Position numbers and translations under genes: made by a program. A stretch of DNA of 64,000 bases. Origin: Fratercula arctica. Taxonomy: Eukaryota; Chordata; Aves; Charadriiformes; Alcidae. How positions within the stretch are numbered: position 1 is the stretch's first letter; the number at the start of each line of letters is the position of its first letter. A model generated the notes under the pieces. It had not been told where the DNA came from, did not search any database, and saw only the letters and a program-made list of their open reading frames with translations. The stretch covers positions 29,531,352 to 29,595,351 of the forward strand of contig CANTUZ010000008.1 in NCBI GenBank assembly GCA_947846985.1. The letters run 5' to 3'. Positions 55,001 through 61,000 of the stretch are shown piece by piece.

Positions 55001-58000
55001 ATTTGGAAAACCCATCAATAGCTTGATTTTTTTTTTTCCTCCAAGATAATCTCAGATAAGAAGTTTTAAAGAGATTTACAAGGTCTTATAATTCTCAGAA
55101 ATGTGCTTGTTTTAAGAAAGCCTGTTATATACTAAGAAATTTACTCAAAAACTTTTGGAGGGAAATAAAACCTTTTCAGAACACAATTAACATTTTGTGC
55201 TGCTGGTTTTTGGTATTGTACAAAACTCAGTAACAGTTTATTTTATTTGGGCACTGAATATTAGAATGTATTTAATGATTCTTCACATTTGTATATTGCT
55301 TTATTATCAATATCCCATGTTTGTGCATGTCAAATAGCAAAAGACTGCCTTTTACAGGAAAAAGACAAGTCATTTCTCTATCAAACAGAAGATTTTAAAA
55401 AGCAACTTTGAGTTGGTATGATAAAAACACACTTGCATGAGCTGCAGATCTCAAGTACTTCAACAAGGAGAAATGAATAGTAAGGGCAAAAGCTTTACAT
55501 TGCCTCAATAATGAAAGCATTCTCTGCAAAGAGAAACCTTAATTCCACAGATTGGCTTTGTGCCATTTTAATATTTGACCTAATTAAAAAAACCATATGT
55601 ATCTGAGAACAGTTCCATCACTGTCCCACATGTGACTAATGTAAGAAAAAATTTCTGGCTCTTTTTGAATAGAAGAGTTGTTTTGGTGTTGATACTGTAA
55701 GGACTGTAGTAAAATATCAGTCTATTGAATGTTTAAATAAATAATGCCTATATAACTAAAACTATTTTATTAATTTCTAGCTTTATGAAATTATCACTCT
55801 CAGATAATCCTACTAGGAGGCAAGCATTCTTATACTTACAGTTATTTCCATTATCTAAGCAAAATTCTTGGCAGATTAATATCACCTGATACAGCAGTGC
55901 CTTTTTAGTAGATTACTGTCTTTTGACTTCATTGGTCAAAATGTGGGGTATTCAAACCCCATATGAACATATGAATTATATAGCTACCTTCTGCTGGTGG
56001 ATGTGCAAATTTCACCATTCATGCAAACATCTTCCATCAATTTTAATGTTATGATTAAGTAGTATCCACTTTGATTAAAACCCATGTGTTTTATACTTCT
56101 TACAAAATTATCATAGGAGGGACTCCCAAATCCTGATTTATTCAGTAAATCTCTAGTCATGTCTGCAAATCTATAGACAATGTCAAAGGCATTCAAGAAA
56201 TAAGAAAAAAGTAAACCTATCATCCGTAAGTCCAAATTCACTACTGGTACTTGCAATAGCAAAGCTCTGCAAATGGAAAAAAGCAACAAACTAGTGGTAG
56301 ATAGATCAGACAAATGGGAAATAAGCCCCATCTTTCTTCTAGTCAGACAGAAGTTTCTTTTGGGACAAGGGTTAAAAGGCGTTTAGGAACATAAAAAAAA
56401 TAAGAGATCTTCTTACCTAACATATCAACAGAAGTTGCTTTGATTAAAACAGACTTGTTATAGGCATAATCATAGAATCATAGAATGTGTGGGGTTGGAA
56501 GGGACCTTTAAAGGTCATCTAGTCCTAATCTGGAGATGTATTTAGCATTGCTACTTGACTACATTTCTGTCCTAGGAGAAGATAAAAATTCAAGATCTCA
56601 AGTATGCAGCAAACAGCAAAAACCTGAAGTCTCCATATCACACAAGTATATATATGACTTTCTGTGTGCACTTATGTAGAGACAAGTCCTTTGATAAAGC
56701 TGAACTAAAGGATGTGCTTAAATACTTTGAATGATAATGATTTATTAGAGATACCTTTATTTACAGTATCTATATTACACAAGCTGAAATCTTCCAAGTC
56801 TATTTGCAAATAAAAGGGATATTCCTCATCAAAGTTACGCACTGCCCGCAACAGGATTATTTGCATTAAGTGGAATGAAGACTTGTCTTTAGAGGCCTGA
56901 TACTGTAAATTCACAAGTGTTGACTGTTGCATCCTTTCCATTGTCATCAACTATAGCAGAATATTACTGGAAGCTGAAGAATCTGTATTCACTGGAAGTC
57001 ACACAGCTGAATCTATCCCTCATCTCATGTAACTGTACTCCACTTGAATAATACCTTTTTAGATCAGTATCCCATAAACAAATGAACTAACACAGAGTCC
57101 CGAACTTTTGCTGTGCTCCATCTAAGCAAATACTGTTCTCTGACAAATAACTAATTTCAAGTTGAGGACCCGTTTCCTTCCTATTTGTGCAATGTACCAT
57201 GCAAGCAGCATCTCAAACCTCTGCTGGAAAGAAAAACTAGAACAGGAGATGTGGTATAAGTTCCAGAAACCCATGGTGCAAAGATACTTTCTGAGGCCAA
57301 ATTCTGACCTCATTTTTGTGCATGCAGCAATCAAAGTTAATAAATAGGATGGCAGAAGCTAATCTCATGTTGAATACATTGCAGTACCCATCCACAAAGA
57401 CAGAATAGTCTAAGGAAAAGTATAAGACAGAAAGGAAACAGATACAAGCATGCACAAGCCAATATTTCATAATTTTACTGCCAGATAAACCCCAGACTGC
57501 AGGAATGATTAGGGGGCTGAGCTTTTCCGTTTTTTTTAAAGCAAGAAAATCTTCTATTCCACTTCCTGGGCCACTGTGTGTTCCTTTGAATCCCAACGAG
57601 ATTTCCTAATTTATACTGATTTATACCAGGCAGCATACAGCTTCCTTAAGCCATAAATTTTTCTTGTATACTTAGACAAACTGCAAAGCACGGAAGTTTT
57701 GCTTGTCATTTAACTGTGTTCCATGAACAGCAGAACTACCAAAGCTCTCTGATGGACTCATGTCCTTTGTCCTTTACTTTTCTATGAAAGGAATTCCAGC
57801 TCTTCCTACCCACCATACCCTCTCTGAACCACATGAGGACAGAGACAGCACATGCTGGCTCCAGAACACAGAGCCAACACTTTCAACGCTTTCAGCCTAT
57901 TGCTTTCAAATGTGCTGTACAAAGGCCAAATTCTCCCCAACTTTCCTTCAGTAGGGGCATTAGTTTGAGTCATCCTCATCTATTCATTCAGCAGTTTTCC

Positions 58001-61000
58001 CCAATACTCCTAGATTATTTGCTCCACCACTCCTACCCTTCATTTAAAGTGGCCAATAGCGCCATTGGGAAGGACTGAGAGGTAGACAGACTTCATGATT
58101 AAACAAAACCAATTTCCACAGGAAAAATACCATAAAAGAAAAAGAAGTTTTGAGTAGTAGCAGTAGTTCTTAATTCTTTATACACCCCAATTTTTTTCAG
58201 CAATGAAAAAAACAGAAATGAGATCACATATCCTGTTATTTTAGTAGCTTCTCCACACAGATGACAGAAGAACATGGATTTATTTTTCATGCTGAAAAGC
58301 TTTTATTCTCACTTTCATACAACTCAGTAAATTGCCAAGAGAGTAATTTATTCTCCCCTATGCTCTCCTGAATATCCATACACACACAAAAGATGGATGC
58401 TGGCAGGCAGAGCTGTCAGTAGGAATTTCAGCAGAAGTAAATTGTTTAGTACTTATAATGGAGCATAATAGCTGTAATTTCATTTGAACTGTTGCCACTA
58501 ATAAGCTAATAAAACTACAAGTCAAGACCTAGCCATTCATCACTGTGTAGCCGCTGGGAATTTGTCTGTGCACACTTCACCACTGAGACAGGTAGCTCAG
58601 TCCTTTAAGTGTTACTATACCTGAAAGGATGATGAGCCAGGCCTGGCACATTCTCTTAATAGTGAAAGACACAGCTGCATATCAACTGCAAAGGAGTTTC
58701 CTATCAGTATTTAACAGGTGTCTCCACAGCTATTCCAATCCTCTGCCAAAATGCAAACTAGCAATTTGAATGCATATGCAGCAGAAAAATGTTCAAAAGG
58801 TAATTCAAATATAAAACACAATACACAGATATGCAAATATGTATATATGCAAATTGCACATCAGTTGGGCAGGAAGCATGTTTTTCTGAAGATCTCTGAA
58901 GTACCATGAAATATTACAGTTGTTACATATGAACAGATAGAAATTAATCTATTTTAGATACTTGGCTAAAGATATTGTCACATCACCAGACAGTTGTTCT
59001 TCACCTAGAATTTTGGTAAAGTCTCTATCAAAATGCTTTAATGTTAATTGTATGATTAAAATAAACTACAACATATTTTCTTGGTCTGAGAAAGTACATA
59101 TAACCAGAATTATATTATGTTCTGTGCTGTTTGCATATGCTCTGAATGAAAGCACAGGATTAGTATACGAGCTATAAAAGCAAAAAACCATAGCTGATTC
59201 CAGAAAAAGTGTTTCGATTGTAATAAAGATTACTTTTGCAGTGGTACCCTTTCTACTTAGAAGCTGCATGTATAGTTGCCTCTGATAGACAAAACTAATT
59301 AACCACTCTGCAGGCAGCCACAAAGGTCTATAAGGGAGCTCACAGAGACTGAAGCAGTGAATAAGCCATTAGTTCTCTCCAGAGGAATTAACTTTGATAG
59401 TCATGTCTTTCGTCACTGCTAATCAACCATGATACACATTCTTTCTGCCAAACTCCCTGAGATCTATGGATAGATTTCTGCAGAGTCATGAAAAAGCACT
59501 ACGCACTTTATGTCCCTGCCCAACCTATAGTAGGCAGCAAAAGTGAGCAGTGAACTGCACAGTGCAGGCATGCAGGACAGGCTGGCAACTCAGGAGTTGG
59601 CTCATGAGTGATTCAGTATATGAAAACAGTGCGGGCCACTGTAGGGAAAGAAGAACAGACGCAGAAAGAAGAAAATGTGAAAAGAAAAGGTCTTTCCTTT
59701 TACAATGATAGAGTGCATAGCAAACAAGAACTTGTAAAGAATAAGAAAAGAAAATGGAAGAATGGAGGAATGAGACATCACAAAGAACAGGACAACTGTG
59801 AAGGCTGACAAAGGGCCCTCACAATGTAGTATTTCTTGCCTACATTGGGTGATAGTTGTAAGGACTGGTTCACTTAAGTTTACATATTGCAATAGCCACA
59901 AGACAGAGAGTAGAAGCAAACTCGTAAGCAATCACTCTACCATTAAAATTTACAGTATGCTATGGAAGATTTCTTGTATCTTCTTGAAAGTAGGAATAGG
60001 TTGCTCTCTATTTTAAGTGGGAACAACATGTTATGCATACCATTATTTCCTATAACCAAAAGAGAGCCCATTTCATTATTTTGGTAATTGTGTGTTTCTG
60101 AATTCTGGCTAAGATATGGACTAATTTTTGTGCTCTCCCATAAGGCTCATGTAGTATTTGGGATGAAGATGAAAGTCTATATACCACCTTATATATTAGC
60201 TTTAATTATCTGTTAAAAGTTGCATCATGAACACATTGCATAAGGAATTCTGGGTAGAAGTTACCTTCAGTTACCATAAATAACTGTACCTCGGATGCTA
60301 ATAATGTCTGTAAACCCTTCTGGACAAGTTAATTTCTCATCTGGAGAAACCAAAGGAGGACATGTAGGCAACAAGAGGAGCACACTACTGATAGTAATTA
60401 TTCACGTTTCTCAAAAATAATTACTAAAATGGAAACTTTCATTCTCCTAGCCACTTCTCTTAGATGGATCCTTACTACTTCATCAGATATCATTAATCAT
60501 AACAGAGCGTTGCCTGTGTAAGCAAACCTTAGCAACAAAGGTCCAAGTAACTAGATTTTCAGAGCACAGGAATTATATTGTTTCTACACTTTTGTGGGCA
60601 ATTTTTAAAAAATACCTGTTTCATATGAGAAAAACAGACCACTTGTAGTTTTTCTTATGCTTATACATTTAGCAGGTCTTACCCAGTATTTCCTTAGCAC
60701 AGTACCTAATAGGGAACAGAAGTGATAAGGTTTCATTAGCCCTTCTAATTAAAGGTTTTAGTGTAAGCATGGACCAGAACTGCTCAAAATTACTGAACAA
60801 AATCTGCCTGTGTGAACTGAAATTAACAGTTGTATGGAGGGAGCTAGAGATTTTTTCCTTAATAATTGGGCTTCATTAGCAGAGGCATTGTGAAAGTTTC
60901 CACTAAGATTTAACCTTAGGGCATACTCACAGAGAACAATGTAAAAAACATTCTGCAAGCATACCCCAAAAACCAAAACCAGAATGAGAATGAGGATTTG

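Larger units (their letters stand above)
47071..55839. other. Large intron (about 8.8 kb) carrying CR1 and a solo LTR
   Basis: No exon is needed here: phases on both sides agree (T+GT gives Cys). Contents are the split CR1 copy with its inserted LTR (50.7-52.1 kb), a 13-base G run (50284-50296), and a perfect hairpin at 54227-54251. The rest is AT-rich and featureless. Confidence 0.45.

Noticed and set aside
59602..59931. 109-codon minus-strand frame
   Set aside because: Low-complexity L/F/S-rich peptide, no splice sites; a chance frame.
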